Part shown: one piece after another, positions 12,810-26,243 of the stretch | Numbering within the stretch: the stretch's first letter is position 1 | Layout of the letters: every line of letters starts with the position of its first letter | DNA from: Hetaerina americana | Taxonomy: Eukaryota > Arthropoda > Insecta > Odonata > Calopterygidae | Direction of reading: 5' to 3' | NCBI GenBank assembly: GCA_022747635.1 | Contig: JAKTNV010000746.1 | Span: 1 to 64,000 of the forward strand | DNA: 64,000 bases | The notes under the pieces: model-generated | The model's input: only the letters and a program-made list of their open reading frames with translations | What the model was told of the DNA's origin: nothing | Databases searched by the model: none | Translations under genes and position numbers: made by a program

Positions 12810-14994
12810 TCTCACTTGACACAAATGAAACAAAAATGTTTCCATGGTGTGTATTTTTGCTCATTTTCATCAAATAAACAAAATAAAACCCAGAATTAAT
12901 CCTGAAAGACAAGAAATTAGCATAAAAGTTGCTTACGCGCAAGTGTTAATGTTACTAAAAGAGTCCAAATTTCTATAAATATTGCGAAAAACAACAATCT
13001 TCTGTTTTAGAGTGAATGTTTGAGGTGTTTAGAAGGCATTTATTTCATTTTTAGAAAATTTAATTTTTCACATTTTTCCATGAAAAGTGCCAATACCCCC
13101 TTTGGGTTCTAGGTGAAAATCTCACTTGACACAAATCAAACAAAAATGTTTCCATGGTGTGTATTGTTGTTCATTTTCATCAAATAAACAAAATAAAACC
13201 CAGAATTAATCCTGAAAGACAAGAAATGAGCATAAAAGATGCTTCAGGGCAGATGTTAATCTTACTTAAAGAGCCCAAATTTCTAAAAATATTGCGAAAA
13301 ACAACAATCTTCTGTTTTAGAGTGAATAATTGAGGTGTTTATAAGGCAATTATTTCATTTTTAGAAAATTTAATTTTTCACATTTTTCCATGAAAAGTGC
13401 CAATACCCCCCCTTTGGGTTCTAGGTGAAAATCTCACTTAACACATATCAAACAAAAATGTTTCCATGGTGTGTATTGTTGTTCATTTTCATCAAATAAA
13501 CAAAAAAAAACCCAGAATTAATCCTGAAAGACAAGAAATGAGCATAAAAGTTACTTCAGCGCAACTGTGTATGTTAGTAAAAGAGCCCAAATTTCTAAAA
13601 ATATTGCGAAAAACAACAATCTTCTGTTTTAGAGTGAATAATTGAGGTGTTTATAAGGCAATTATTTCATTTTTAGAAAATTTAATTTTTCACATTTTTC
13701 CATGAAAAGTGCCAATACCCCCCCCTTTGGGTTCTAGGTGAAAATCTCACTTGACACAAATCAAACAAAAATGTTTCCATGGTGTGTATTGTTGTTCATT
13801 TTCATCAAATAAACAAAATAAAACCCAGAATTAATCCTGAAAGACAAGAAATGAGCATAAAAGATGCTTCAGGGCAGATGTTAATCTTACTTAAAGAGCC
13901 CAAATTTCTAAAAATATTGCGAAAAACAACAATCTTCTGTTTTAGAGTGAATAATTGAGGTGTTTATAAGGCATTTATTTCATTTTTAGAAAATTTAATT
14001 TTCACATTTTTCCATGAAAAGTGCCAATACCCCCCCCTTTGGGTTCTAGGTGAAAATCTCACTCGACACAATAAAACAAAAATTTATCAAAGGTGTGTAT
14101 TGTTGTTCATTTTCATCAGATAAACAAAATAAAACCCAGAATGTATCCTGAAAGACAATAAATGATCATAAAAGATGCTTCAGCCCAGGTGTTAATGTTA
14201 CTAAAAGAGCCCAAATTTCTAAAAATATTGCGAAAAACAACAATCTTCTGTTTTAGAGTGAATGTTTGAGGTGTTTATAAGGCACTAATTTCATTTTTAG
14301 AAAATTTAATTTTTCACATTTTTCCATGAAAAGTGCCAATACCCCCCCCTTTGGGTTCTAGGTGAAAATCTCACTTGACACAAATCAAACAAAAATGTTT
14401 CCATGGTGTGTATTGTTGTTCATTTTCATCAAATAAACAAAATAAAACCCAGAATTAATCCTGAAAGACAAGAAATGAGCATAAAAGATGCTTCAGGGCA
14501 GATGTTAATCTTACTTAAAGAGCCCAAATTTCTAAAAATATTGCGAAAAACAACAATCTTCTGTTTTAGAGTGAATGTTTGAGGTGTTTAGAAGGCATTT
14601 ATTTCATTTTTAGAAAATTTAATTTTTCACATTTTTCCATGAAAAGTGCCAATACCCCCCCCTTTGGGTTCTAGGTGAAAATCTCACTTGACACAAATCA
14701 AACAAAAATGTTTCCATGGTGTGTATTGTTGTTCATTTTCATCAAATAAACAAAATAAAACCCAGAATTAATCTTGAAAGACAAGAAATGAGCATAAAAG
14801 ATGCTTCAGGGCAGATGTTAATCTTACTTAAAGAGCCCAAATTTCTTAAAATATTGCGAAAAACAACAATCTTCTGTTTTATAGTGAATGTTTGAGGTGT
14901 TTAGAAGGCATTTATGTCATTTTTAGAAATTTTAATTTTTCACATTTTTCCATGAAAAGTGCCAATACCCCCCCCTTTGGGTTCTAGGTGAAAA
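12810..14994 (+). repeat. Seven-monomer unit K-G-W-H-I-J-X', copy 1
   Basis: Monomers start at 12810, 13120, 13432, 13745, 14057, 14369 and 14682, total 2,185 bp. Copy 2 at 15307-17491 is also 2,185 bp. Both carry unusual shared markers: a C-run of only five in K (about 13100 and 15595) and cgcaactgtgtatg in W (about 13560 and 16057). Those two markers make common descent of the two blocks almost certain. Confidence 0.9.
13745..14994 (+). repeat. Four-monomer module H-I-J-X', occurrence 3
   Basis: Starts are at 13745, 14057, 14369 and 14682, total 1,250 bp. It is preceded by a W-type monomer rather than Y, and followed by a lone J monomer. The I monomer has gtattgttg, which separates occurrences 3-6 from 1-2. 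Confidence 0.87.
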
Positions 14995-15306
14995 TCTCAC
15001 TTGACACAAATCAAACAAAAATGTTTCCATGGTGTGTATTGTTGTTCATTTTCATCAAATAAACAAAATAAACCCAGAATTAATCCTGAAAGACAAGAAA
15101 TGAGCATAAAAGATGCTTCAGGGCAGATGTTAATCTTACTTAAAGAGCCCAAATTTCTAAAAATATTGCGAAAAACAACAATCTTCTGTTTTAGAGTGAA
15201 TGTTTGAGGTGTTTAGAAGGCATTTATTTCATTTTTAGAAAATTTAATTTTTCACATTTTTCCATGAAAAGTGCCAATACCCCCCCCTTTGGGTTCTAGG
15301 TGAAAA
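14995..15306 (+). repeat. Single J-type monomer between two seven-monomer units
   Basis: One monomer with J features (cagggcagatg, gaatgtttgagg, gtttagaagg) separates the two seven-monomer copies. It has acaaaataaaccc, one A fewer than most J copies. The local repeat step from K to K is therefore 2,497 bp (eight monomers) here but 2,185 bp (seven) for the next step. Either this monomer was inserted, or it was lost from the next unit. Confidence 0.8.
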
Positions 15307-17491
15307 TCTCACTTGACACAAATGAAACAAAAATGTTTCCATGGTGTGTATTTTTGCTCATTTTCATCAAATAAACAAAATAAAACCCAGAATTAATCCT
15401 GAAAGACAAGAAATTAGCATAAAAGTTGCTTACGCGCAAGTGTTAATGTTACTAAAAGAGTCCAAATTTCTATAAATATTGCGAAAAACAACAATCTTCT
15501 GTTTTAGAGTGAATGTTTGAGGTGTTTAGAAGGCATTTATTTCATTTTTAGAAAATTTAATTTTTCACATTTTTCCATGAAAAGTGCCAATACCCCCTTT
15601 GGGTTCTAGGTGAAAATCTCACTTGACACAAATCAAACAAAAATGTTTCCATGGTGTGTATTGTTGTTCATTTTCATCAAATAAACAAAATAAAACCCAG
15701 AATTAATCCTGAAAGACAAGAAATGAGCATAAAAGATGCTTCAGGGCAGATGTTAATCTTACTTAAAGAGCCCAAATTTCTAAAAATATTGCGAAAAACA
15801 ACAATCTTCTGTTTTAGAGTGAATAATTGAGGTGTTTATAAGGCAATTATTTCATTTTTAGAAAATTTAATTTTTCACATTTTTCCATGAAAAGTGCCAA
15901 TACCCCCCCTTTGGGTTCTAGGTGAAAATCTCACTTAACACATATCAAACAAAAATGTTTCCATGGTGTGTATTGTTGTTCATTTTCATCAAATAAACAA
16001 AAAAAACCCAGAATTAATCCTGAAAGACAAGAAATGAGCATAAAAGTTACTTCAGCGCAACTGTGTATGTTAGTAAAAGAGCCCAAATTTCTAAAAATAT
16101 TGCGAAAAACAACAATCTTCTGTTTTAGAGTGAATAATTGAGGTGTTTATAAGGCAATTATTTCATTTTTAGAAAATTTAATTTTTCACATTTTTCCATG
16201 AAAAGTGCCAATACCCCCCCCTTTGGGTTCTAGGTGAAAATCTCACTTGACACAAATCAAACAAAAATGTTTCCATGGTGTGTATTGTTGTTCATTTTCA
16301 TCAAATAAACAAAATAAAACCCAGAATTAATCCTGAAAGACAAGAAATGAGCATAAAAGATGCTTCAGGGCAGATGTTAATCTTACTTAAAGAGCCCAAA
16401 TTTCTAAAAATATTGCGAAAAACAACAATCTTCTGTTTTAGAGTGAATAATTGAGGTGTTTATAAGGCATTTATTTCATTTTTAGAAAATTTAATTTTCA
16501 CATTTTTCCATGAAAAGTGCCAATACCCCCCCCTTTGGGTTCTAGGTGAAAATCTCACTCGACACAATAAAACAAAAATTTATCAAAGGTGTGTATTGTT
16601 GTTCATTTTCATCAGATAAACAAAATAAAACCCAGAATGTATCCTGAAAGACAATAAATGATCATAAAAGATGCTTCAGCCCAGGTGTTAATGTTACTAA
16701 AAGAGCCCAAATTTCTAAAAATATTGCGAAAAACAACAATCTTCTGTTTTAGAGTGAATGTTTGAGGTGTTTATAAGGCACTAATTTCATTTTTAGAAAA
16801 TTTAATTTTTCACATTTTTCCATGAAAAGTGCCAATACCCCCCCCTTTGGGTTCTAGGTGAAAATCTCACTTGACACAAATCAAACAAAAATGTTTCCAT
16901 GGTGTGTATTGTTGTTCATTTTCATCAAATAAACAAAATAAAACCCAGAATTAATCCTGAAAGACAAGAAATGAGCATAAAAGATGCTTCAGGGCAGATG
17001 TTAATCTTACTTAAAGAGCCCAAATTTCTAAAAATATTGCGAAAAAACAACAATCTTCTGTTTTAGAGTGAATGTTTGAGGTGTTTAGAAGGCATTTATT
17101 TCATTTTTAGAAAATTTAATTTTTCACATTTTTCCATGAAAAGTGCCAATACCCCCCCCTTTGGGTTCTAGGTGAAAATCTCACTTGACACAAATCAAAC
17201 AAAAATGTTTCCATGGTGTGTATTGTTGTTCATTTTCATCAAATAAACAAAATAAAACCCAGAATTAATCTTGAAAGACAAGAAATGAGCATAAAAGATG
17301 CTTCAGGGCAGATGTTAATCTTACTTAAAGAGCCCAAATTTCTTAAAATATTGCGAAAAACAACAATCTTCTGTTTTATAGTGAATGTTTGAGGTGTTTA
17401 GAAGGCATTTATGTCATTTTTAGAAATTTTAATTTTTCACATTTTTCCATGAAAAGTGCCAATACCCCCCCCTTTGGGTTCTAGGTGAAAA
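15307..17491 (+). repeat. Seven-monomer unit K-G-W-H-I-J-X', copy 2
   Basis: Monomers start at 15307, 15617, 15929, 16241, 16553, 16865 and 17179. It matches copy 1 monomer for monomer, including the five-base C-run in K and the cgcaactgtgtatg marker in W. One visible length change is an extra A in the J monomer (gaaaaaacaac at 17041). Together with a compensating base in the W monomer's A-run, this leaves the total at 2,185 bp. Confidence 0.9.
16241..17491 (+). repeat. Four-monomer module H-I-J-X', occurrence 4
   Basis: Starts are at 16241, 16553, 16865 and 17179. It is 1,251 bp because of one extra A at about 17041. It is preceded by W and followed by K (17492). Confidence 0.87.
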
Positions 17492-18426
17492 TCTCACTTG
17501 ACACAAATGAAACAAAAATGTTTCCATGGTGTGTATTTTTGCTCATTTTCATCAAATAAACAAAATAAAACCCAGAATTAATCCTGAAAGACAAGAAATT
17601 AGCATAAAAGTTGCTTACGCGCAAGTGTTAATGTTACTAAAAGAGTCCAAATTTCTATAAATATTGCGAAAAACAACAATCTTCTGTTTTAGAGTGAATG
17701 TTTGAGGTGTTTAGAAGGCATTTATTTCATTTTTAGAAAATTTAATTTTTCACATTTTTCCATGAAAAGTGCCAATACCCCCTTTGGGTTCTAGGTGAAA
17801 ATCTCACTTGACACAAATCAAACAAAAATGTTTCCATGGTGTGTATTGTTGTTCATTTTCATCAAATAAACAAAATAAAACCCAGAATTAATCCTGAAAG
17901 ACAAGAAATGAGCATAAAAGATGCTTCAGGGCAGATGTTAATCTTACTTAAAGAGCCCAAATTTCTAAAAATATTGCGAAAAACAACAATCTTCTGTTTT
18001 AGAGTGAATAATTGAGGTGTTTATAAGGCAATTATTTCATTTTTAGAAAATTTAATTTTTCACATTTTTCCATGAAAAGTGCCAATACCCCCCCCTTTGG
18101 GTTCTAGGTGAAAATCTCACTTAACACATATCAAACAAAAATGTTTCCATGGTGTGTATTGTTGTTCATTTTCATCAAATAAACAAAAAAAACCCAGAAT
18201 TAATCCTGAAAGACAAGAAATGAGCATAAAAGTTACTTCAGCGCAAGTGTTAATGTTAGTAAAAGAGCCCAAATTTCTAAAAATATTGCGAAAAACAACA
18301 ATCTTCTGTTTTAGAGTGAATAATTGAGGTGTTTATAAGGCAATTATTTCATTTTTAGAAAATTTAATTTTTCACATTTTTCCATGAAAAGTGCCAATAC
18401 CCCCCCCTATGGGTTCTAGGTGAAAA
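17492..18426 (+). repeat. Three monomers K-G-W, partial third copy of the seven-monomer unit
   Basis: Monomers start at 17492, 17802 and 18115. K again has the short five-base C-run (about 17779), which ties it to the two preceding seven-monomer units. The W monomer reads gcgcaagtgttaatg instead of the cgcaactgtgtatg seen in the two earlier units. The third unit is cut short here, because the next monomer (18427) is S, the first of the 15-monomer block. Confidence 0.8.
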
Positions 18427-20281
18427 TCTCACTTGACACAAATCAAACAAAAATGTTTCCATGGTGTGTATTGTTGTTCATTTTCATCAAATAAACAAAA
18501 AAAACCCAGAATTAATCCTGAAAGACAAGAAATGATCATAAAAGATGCTTCAGCCCAGGTGTTGATGTTACTAAAAGAGCCCAAAATTCTAAAAATATTG
18601 CGAAAAACAACAATCTTCTGTTTTAGAGTGAATGTTTGAGGTGTTTAGAAGGCATTTATTTCATTTTTAGAAAATTTAATTTTTCACATTTTTCCATGAA
18701 AAGTTCCAATACCCCCCCCTTTGGGTTCTAGGTGAAAATCTAACTCGACACAAATCAATTAAAAATGTATCCAAGGTGTGTATTGTTGTTCATTTTCATC
18801 AAATAAACAAAATAAAACCCAGAATTAATCCTGAAAGACAAGAAATTAGCATAAAAGTTGCTTCAGCGCAAGTGTTAATGTTACTAAAAGAGCCCAAATT
18901 TCTAAAAATATTGCGAAAAACAACAATCTTCTGTTTTAGAGTGAATAATTGAGGTGTTTAGAAGGCATTTATTTCATTTTTAGAAAATTTAATTTTTCAC
19001 ATTTTTCTTTAATGAAAAGTGCCAATACCCCCCTATGGGTTCTAGGAGAAAATCTCACTCGACACAAATCAAACAAAAATTATCCAAGGTGTGTATTGTT
19101 GTTCATTTTCATCAAATAAACAAAATAAAACCCAGAATTAATCCTGAAAGACAAGAAATGAGCATAAAAGTTGCTTCAGCGCAAGTGTTAATGTTACTAA
19201 AAGAGCCCAAATTTCTAAAAATATTGCGAAAAAACAACAATCTTCTGTTTTAGAGTGAATGTTTGTGGTGTTTAGAAGGCACTAATTTCATTTTTAGAAA
19301 ATTTAATTTTTCACATTTTTCCATGAAAAGTGCCAATACCCCCCCCTTTGGGTTCTAGGTGAAAATCTCACTCGACACAAATCAAACAAAAATTATCCAA
19401 GGTGTGTATTGTTGTTCATTTTCATCAAATAAACAAAATAAAACCCAGAATTAATCCTGAAAGACAAGAAATGAGCATAAAAGTTGCTTCAGCGCAAGTG
19501 TTAATGTTACTAAAAGAGCCCAAATTTCTAAAAATATTGCGAAAAAAAACAATCTTCTGTTTTAGAGTGAATGTTTGTGGTGTTTGGAAGGCATTTATGT
19601 CATTTTTAGAAATTTTAATTTTTCACATTTTTCCATGAAAAGTGCCAATACCCCCCCCTTTGGGTTTTAGGTGAAAATCTCACTTAACACATATCAAACA
19701 AAAATTTTTTTCATGGTGTGTATTGTTGTTCATTTTCATCAAATAAACAAAAAAAACCCAGAATTAATCCTGAAAGACAAGAAATGAGCATAAAAGTTAC
19801 TTCAGCGCAAGTGTTAATGTTAGTAAAAGAGCCCAAATTTCTAAAAGTATTCCGAAAAACAACAATCTTCTGTTTTAGAGTGAATGTTTGAGGTGTTTAG
19901 AAGGCATTTATTTCATTTTTAGAAAATTTAATTTTTCACATTTTTCCATGAAAAGTTCCAATACCCCCCCCTTTGGGTTCTAGGTGAAAATCTAACTCGA
20001 CACAAATCAATTAAAAATGTATCCAAGGTGTGTATTGTTGTTCATTTTCATCAAATAAACAAAATAAAACCCAGAATTAATCCTGAAAGACAAGAAATGA
20101 GCATAAAAGATGCTTCAGGGCAGATGTTAATCTTACTTAAAGAGCCCAAATTTCTAAAAATATTGCGAAAAACAACAATCTTCTGTTTTAGAGTGAATGT
20201 TTGAGGTGTTTAGAAGGCATTTATTTCATTTTTAGAAAATTTAATTTTTCACATTTTTCCATGAAAAGTGCCAATACCTAA

Positions 20282-20300
20282 TAGAACCCTTTGGGTTCTA
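20282..20300 (+). repeat. Fold-back insert in the C-tract (8-bp inverted repeat)
   Basis: Where other monomers have accccccc followed by tttgggttcta, this one reads cctaatagaaccctttgggttcta. Bases 20282-20289 (tagaaccc) are the exact reverse complement of 20293-20300 (gggttcta), with ttt between. The right arm is the normal monomer sequence, so the left arm looks newly made by copying the right arm in reverse. An identical insert is present at 32786-32804, in the corresponding monomer of the block's second copy. Confidence 0.9.
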
Positions 20301-20621
20301 GGTGAAAATCTCACTTGACACAAATCAAACAAAAATGTTTCCATGGTGTGTATTGTTGTTCATTTTCATCAAATAAACAAAATAAAACCCAGAATTAATC
20401 CTGAAAGACAAGAAATGAGCATAAAAGATGCTTCAGGGCAGATGTTAATCTTACTTAAAGAGCCCAAATTTCTTAAAATATTGCGAAAAACAACAATCTT
20501 CTGTTTTATAGTGAATGTTTGAGGTGTTTAGAAGGCATTTATGTCATTTTTAGAAATTTTAATTTTTCACATTTTTCCATGAAAAGTGCCAATACCCGCC
20601 CCTTTGGGTTCTAGGTGAAAA

Positions 20622-23120
20622 TCTCACTTGACACAAATGAAACAAAAATGTTTCCATGGTGTGTATTTTTGCTCATTTTCATCAAATAAACAAAATAAAA
20701 CCCAGAATTAATCCTGAAAGACAAGAAATTAGCATAAAAGTTGCTTACGCGCAAGTGTTAATGTTACTAAAAGAGTCCAAATTTCTATAAATATTGCGAA
20801 AAACAACAATCTTCTGTTTTAGAGTGAATGTTTGAGGTGTTTAGAAGGCATTTATTTCATTTTTAGAAAATTTAATTTTTCACATTTTTCCATGAAAAGT
20901 GCCAATACCCCCCCCTTTGGGTTCTAGGTGAAAATCTCACTTGACACAAATCAAACAAAAATGTTTCCATGGTGTGTATTGTTGTTCATTTTCATCAAAT
21001 AAACAAAATAAAACCCAGAATTAATCCTGAAAGACAAGAAATGAGCATAAAAGATGCTTCAGGGCAGATGTTAATCTTACTTAAAGAGCCCAAATTTCTA
21101 AAAATATTGCGAAAAACAACAATCTTCTGTTTTAGAGTGAATAATTGAGGTGTTTATAAGGCAATTATTTCATTTTTAGAAAATTTAATTTTTCACATTT
21201 TTCCATGAAAAGTGCCAATACCCCCCCCTATGGGTTCTAGGTGAAAATCTCACTTGACACAAATCAAACAAAAATGTTTCCATGGTGTGTATTGTTGTTC
21301 ATTTTCATCAAATAAACAAAATAAAACCCAGAATTAATCCTGAAAGACAAGAAATGAGCATAAAAGATGCTTCAGGGCAGATGTTAATCTTACTTAAAGA
21401 GCCCAAATTTCTAAAAATATTGCGAAAAACAACAATCTTCTGTTTTAGAGTGAATAATTGAGGTGTTTATAAGGCAATTATTTCATTTTTAGAAAATTTA
21501 ATTTTTCACATTTTTCCATGAAAAGTGCCAATACCCCCCCCTATGGGTTCTAGGTGAAAATCTCACTTGACACAAATCAAACAAAAATGTTTCCATGGTG
21601 TGTATTGTTGTTCATTTTCATCAAATAAACAAAATAAAACCCAGAATTAATCCTGAAAGACAAGAAATGAGCATAAAAGTTGCTTCAGCGCAAGTGTTAA
21701 TGTTACTAAAAGAGCCCAAATTTCTAGAAATATTGCGAAAAACAACAATCTTCTTTTTTAGAGTGAATGTTTGAGGTGTTTAGAAGGCATTTATGTCATT
21801 TTTAGAAATTTTAATTTTTCACATTTTTCCATGAAAAGTGCCAATACCCCCCCTTTGGGTTCTAGGTGAAAATCTCACTTGACACAAATCAAACAAAAAT
21901 GTTTCCATGGTGTGTATTGTTGTTCATTTTCATCAAATAAACAAAAAAAAACCCAGAATTAATCCTGAAAGACAAGAAATGATCATAAAAGATGCTTCAG
22001 CCCAGGTGTTGATGTTACTAAAAGAGCCCAAATTTCTAAAAATATTGCGAAAAACAACAATCTTCTGTTTTAGAGTGAATGTTTGAGGTGTTTAGAAGGC
22101 ATTTATTTCATTTTTAGAAAATTTAATTTTTCACATTTTTCCATGAAAAGTTCCAATACCCCCCCCTTGGGTTCTAGGTGAAAATCTAACTCGACACAAA
22201 TCAATTAAAAATGTATCCAAGGTGTGTATTGTTGTTCATTTTCATCAAATAAACAAAATAAAACCCAGAATTAATCCTGAAAGACAAGAAATTAGCATAA
22301 AAGTTGCTTCAGCGCAAGTGTTAATGTTACTAAAAGAGCCCAAATTTCTAAAAATATTGCGAAAAACAACAATCTTCTGTTTTAGAGTGAATAATTGAGG
22401 TGTTTAGAAGGCATTTATTTCATTTTTAGAAAATTTAATTTTTCACATTTTTCTTTAATGAAAAGTGCCAATACCACCCTATGGGTTCTAGGAGAAAATC
22501 TCACTCGACACAAATCAAACAAAAATTATCCAAGGTGTGTATTGTTGTTCATTTTCATCAAATAAACAAAATAAAACCCAGAATTAATCCTGAAAGACAA
22601 GAAATGAGCATAAAAGTTGCTTCAGCGCAAGTGTTAATGTTACTAAAAGAGCCCAAATTTCTAAAAATATTGCGAAAAACAACAATCTTCTGTTTTAGAG
22701 TGAATGTTTGTGGTGTTTAGAAGGCACTAATTTCATTTTTAGAAAATTTAATTTTTCACATTTTTCCATGAAAAGTGCCAATACCCCCCCCTTTGGGTTC
22801 TAGGTGAAAATCTCACTCGACACAAATCAAACAAAAATTATCCAAGGTGTGTATTGTTGTTCATTTTCATCAAATAAACAAAATAAAACCCAGAATTAAT
22901 CCTGAAAGACAAGAAATGAGCATAAAAGTTGCTTCAGCGGAAGTGTTAATGTTACTAAAAGAGCCCAAATTTCTAAAAATATTGCGAAAAAAACAATCTT
23001 CTGTTTTAGAGTGAATGTTTGTGGTGTTTGGAAGGCATTTATGTCATTTTTAGAAATTTTAATTTTTCACATTTTTCCATGAAAAGTGCCAATACCCCCC
23101 CTATGGGTTCTAGGTGAAAA
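20622..23120 (+). repeat. Eight-monomer module K-G-G-R-S-T-U-V, copy 2
   Basis: Starts are at 20622, 20935, 21248, 21561, 21873, 22185, 22499 and 22811, total 2,499 bp. It forms the second half of the 15-monomer block. It matches 1-2500 variant for variant, but its U monomer has atcttctg rather than atattctg. Its V monomer has the private change gcggaag (about 22938). Confidence 0.86.
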
Positions 23121-26100
23121 TCTCACTTGACACAAATCAAACAAAAATGTTTCCATGGTGTGTATTGTTGTTCATTTTCATCAAATAAACAAAATAAAAC
23201 CCATAATTAATCCTGAAAGACAAGAAATGAGCATAAAAGTTGCTTCAGCGCAAGTGTTAATGTTACTAAAAGAGCCCAAATTTCTAGAAATATTGCGAAA
23301 AACAACAATCTTCTTTTTTAGAGTGAATGTTTGAGGTGTTTAGAAGGCATTTATGTCATTTTTAGAAATTTTAATTTTTCACATTTTTCCATGAAAAGTG
23401 CCAATACCCCCCCTTTGGGTTCTAGGTGAAAATCTCACTTGACACAAATCAAACAAAAATGTTTCCATGGTGTGTATTGTTGTTCATTTTCATCAAATAA
23501 ACAAAAAAAACCCAGAATTAATCCTGAAAGACAAGAAATGATCATAAAAGATGCTTCAGCCCAGGTGTTGATGTTACTAAAAGAGCCCAAATTTCTAAAA
23601 ATATTGCGAAAAACAACAATCTTCTGTTTTAGAGTGAATGTTTGAGGTGTTTAGAAGGCATTTATTTCATTTTTAGAAAATTTAATTTTTCACATTTTTC
23701 CATGAAAAGTTCCAATACCCCCCCTTTGGGTTCTAAGTGAAAATCTAACTCGACACAAATCAATTAAAAATGTATCCAAGGTGTGTATTGTTGTTCATTT
23801 TCATCAAATAAACAAAATAAAACCCAAAATTAATCCTGAAAGACATAAATTAGCATAAAAAATGCTTCAGCGCAAGTGTTAATGTTACTAAAAGAGTCCA
23901 AATTTCTAAAAATATTGCGAAAAACAACAATCTTCTGTTTTAGAGTGAATGTTTGAGGTGTTTATAAGGAATTTATTTCATTTTTAGAAAATTTAATTTT
24001 TCACATTTTTCCATGAAAAGTGCCAATACCCCCCCCTTTGGGTTCTAGGTGAAAATCTCACTTGACACAAATCAAACAAAAATGTTTCCATGGTGTGTAT
24101 TGTTGTTCATTTTCATCAAATAAACAAAATAAAACCCAGAATTAATCCTGGAAGACAAGAAATGATCATAAAAGATGCTTCAGCGCAAGTGTTAATGTTA
24201 CTAAAAGAGTCCAAATTTCTAAAAATATTGCGAAAAACAACAATCTTCTGTTTTAGAGTGAATGTTTGAGGTGTTAAGAAGGCATTTATTTCATTTTTAG
24301 AAAATTTAATTTTTCACATTTTTCCATGAAAAGTGCCAATACCCCCCCCTTTGGGTTCTAGGTGAAAATCTCACTTGACACAAATCAAACAAAAATGTTT
24401 CCATGGTGTGTATTGTTGTTCATTTTCATCAAATAAACAAAATAAAACCCAGAATTAATCCTTAAAGACAAGAAATGAGCATAAAAGATGCTTCAGGGCA
24501 GATGTTAATCTTACTTAAAGAGCCCAAATTTCTAAAAATATTGCGAAAAACAACAATCTTCTGTTTTAGAGTGAATAATTGAGGTGTTTATAAGGCATTT
24601 ATTTCATTTTTAGAAAATTTAATTTTCACATTTTTCCATGAAAAGTGCCAATACCCCCCCCTTTGGGTTCTAGGTGAAAATCTCACTCGACACAATAAAA
24701 CAAAAATTTATCAAAGGTGTGTATTGTTGTTCATTTTCATCAAATAAACAAAATAAAACCCAGAATGTATCCTGAAAGACAATAAATGATCATAAAAGAT
24801 GCTTCAGCCCAGGTGTTAATGTTACTAAAAGAGCCCAAATTTCTAAAAATATTGCGAAAAACAACAATCTTCTGTTTTAGAGTGAATGTTTGAGGTGTTT
24901 ATAAGGCACTAATTTCATTTTTAGAAAATTTAATTTTTCACATTTTTCCATGAAAAGTGCCAATACCCCTCCCTTTGGGTTCTAGGTGAAAATCTCACTT
25001 GACACAAATCAAACAAAAATGTTTCCATGGTGTGTATTGTTGTTCATTTTCATCAAATAAACAAAATAAAACCCAGAATTAATCCTGAAAGACAAGAAAT
25101 GAGCATAAAAGATGCTTCAGGGCAGATGTTAATCTTACTTAAAGAGCCCAAATTTCTAAAAATATTGCGAAAAACAACAATCTTCTGTTTTAGAGTAAAT
25201 GTTTGAGGTGTTTAGAAGGCATTTATTTCATTTTTAGAAAATTTAATTTTTCACATTTTTCCATGAAAAGTGCCAATACCCCCCCCTTTGGGTTCTAGGT
25301 GAAAATCTCACTTGACACAAATCAAACAAAAATGTTTCCATGGTGTGTATTGTTGTTCATTTTCATCAAATAAACAAAATAAAACCCAGAATTAATCTTG
25401 AAAGACAAGAAATGAGCATAAAAGATGCTTCAGGGCAGATGTTAATCTTACTTAAAGAGCCCAAATTTCTTAAAATATTGCGAAAAACAACAATCTTCTG
25501 TTTTATAGTGAATGTTTGAGGTGTTTAGAAGGCATTTATGTCATTTTTAGAAATTTTAATTTTTCACATTTTTCCATGAAAAGTGCCAATACCCCCCCCT
25601 TTGGGTTCTAGGTGAAAATCTCACTTGACACAAATGAAACAAAAATGTTTCCATGGTGAGTATTTTTGCTCATTTTCATCAAATAAACAAAATAAAACCC
25701 AGAATTAATCCTGAAAGACAAGAAATTAGCATAAAAGTTGCTTACGCGCAAGTGTTAATGTTACTAAAAGAGTCCAAATTTCTATAAATACTGCGAAAAA
25801 CAACAATCTTCTGTTTTAGAGTGAATGTTTGAGGTGTTTAGAAGGCATTTATTTCATTTTTAGAAAATTTAATTTTTCACATTTTTCCATGAAAAGTGCC
25901 AATACCCCCCCCTTTGGGTTCTAGGTGAAAATCTCACTTAACACATATCAAACAAAAATGTTTCCATGGTGTGTATTGTTGTTCATTTTCATCAAATAAA
26001 CAAAAAAAACCCAGAATTAATCCTGAAAGACAAGAAATGAGCATAAAAGTTACTTCAGCGCAAGTGTTAATGTTAGTAAAAGAGCCCAAATTTCTAAAAA

Positions 26101-26243
26101 TATTGCGAAAAACAACAATCTTCTGTTTTAGAGTGAATAATTGAGGTGTTTATAAGGCAATTATTTCATTTTTAGAAAATTTAATTTTTCACATTTTTCC
26201 ATGAAAAGTGCCAATAACCCCCCCTATGGGTTCTAGGTGAAAA
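23121..26243 (+). repeat. Ten monomers R-S-Y-Z-H-I-J-X'-K-W
   Basis: Monomers start at 23121, 23433, 23744, 24056, 24369, 24681, 24993, 25306, 25619 and 25932. From Y (23744) onward the series recurs at 26557-29056 with an offset of 2,813 bp. Z is a variant found only in these two places, marked by gtgttaagaag with gatcat and a gagtcc reading. A shared C-run interruption (cccctccc) at about 24966 and 27779 in the I monomers confirms the duplication. Confidence 0.86.
24369..25618 (+). repeat. Four-monomer module H-I-J-X', occurrence 5
   Basis: Starts are at 24369, 24681, 24993 and 25306, total 1,250 bp. It is preceded by Z and followed by K. The I monomer ends in cccctccc rather than a pure C-run, and reads catcaaataaac where earlier occurrences have catcagataaac. 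Confidence 0.87.

Larger units (their letters stand above)
18427..23120 (+). repeat. Fifteen-monomer block, copy 1 (S-T-U-V-W-J*-X'-K-G-G-R-S-T-U-V)
   Basis: Monomers start at 18427, 18739, 19053, 19366, 19678, 19991, 20309, 20622, 20935, 21248, 21561, 21873, 22185, 22499 and 22811, total 4,694 bp. Copy 2 lies at 30933-35626, also 4,694 bp, about 12,506 bp downstream. Both contain the fold-back insert taatagaaccc in place of the C-run at the end of the sixth monomer. J* is a J body with a ctaactcgac 5' end. Private differences of this copy include ccaaaattct (about 18581), gggttttagg (about 19665), cccgcccc (about 20595) and accaccct (about 22475). The two copies are therefore very similar but not identical. 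Confidence 0.9.
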
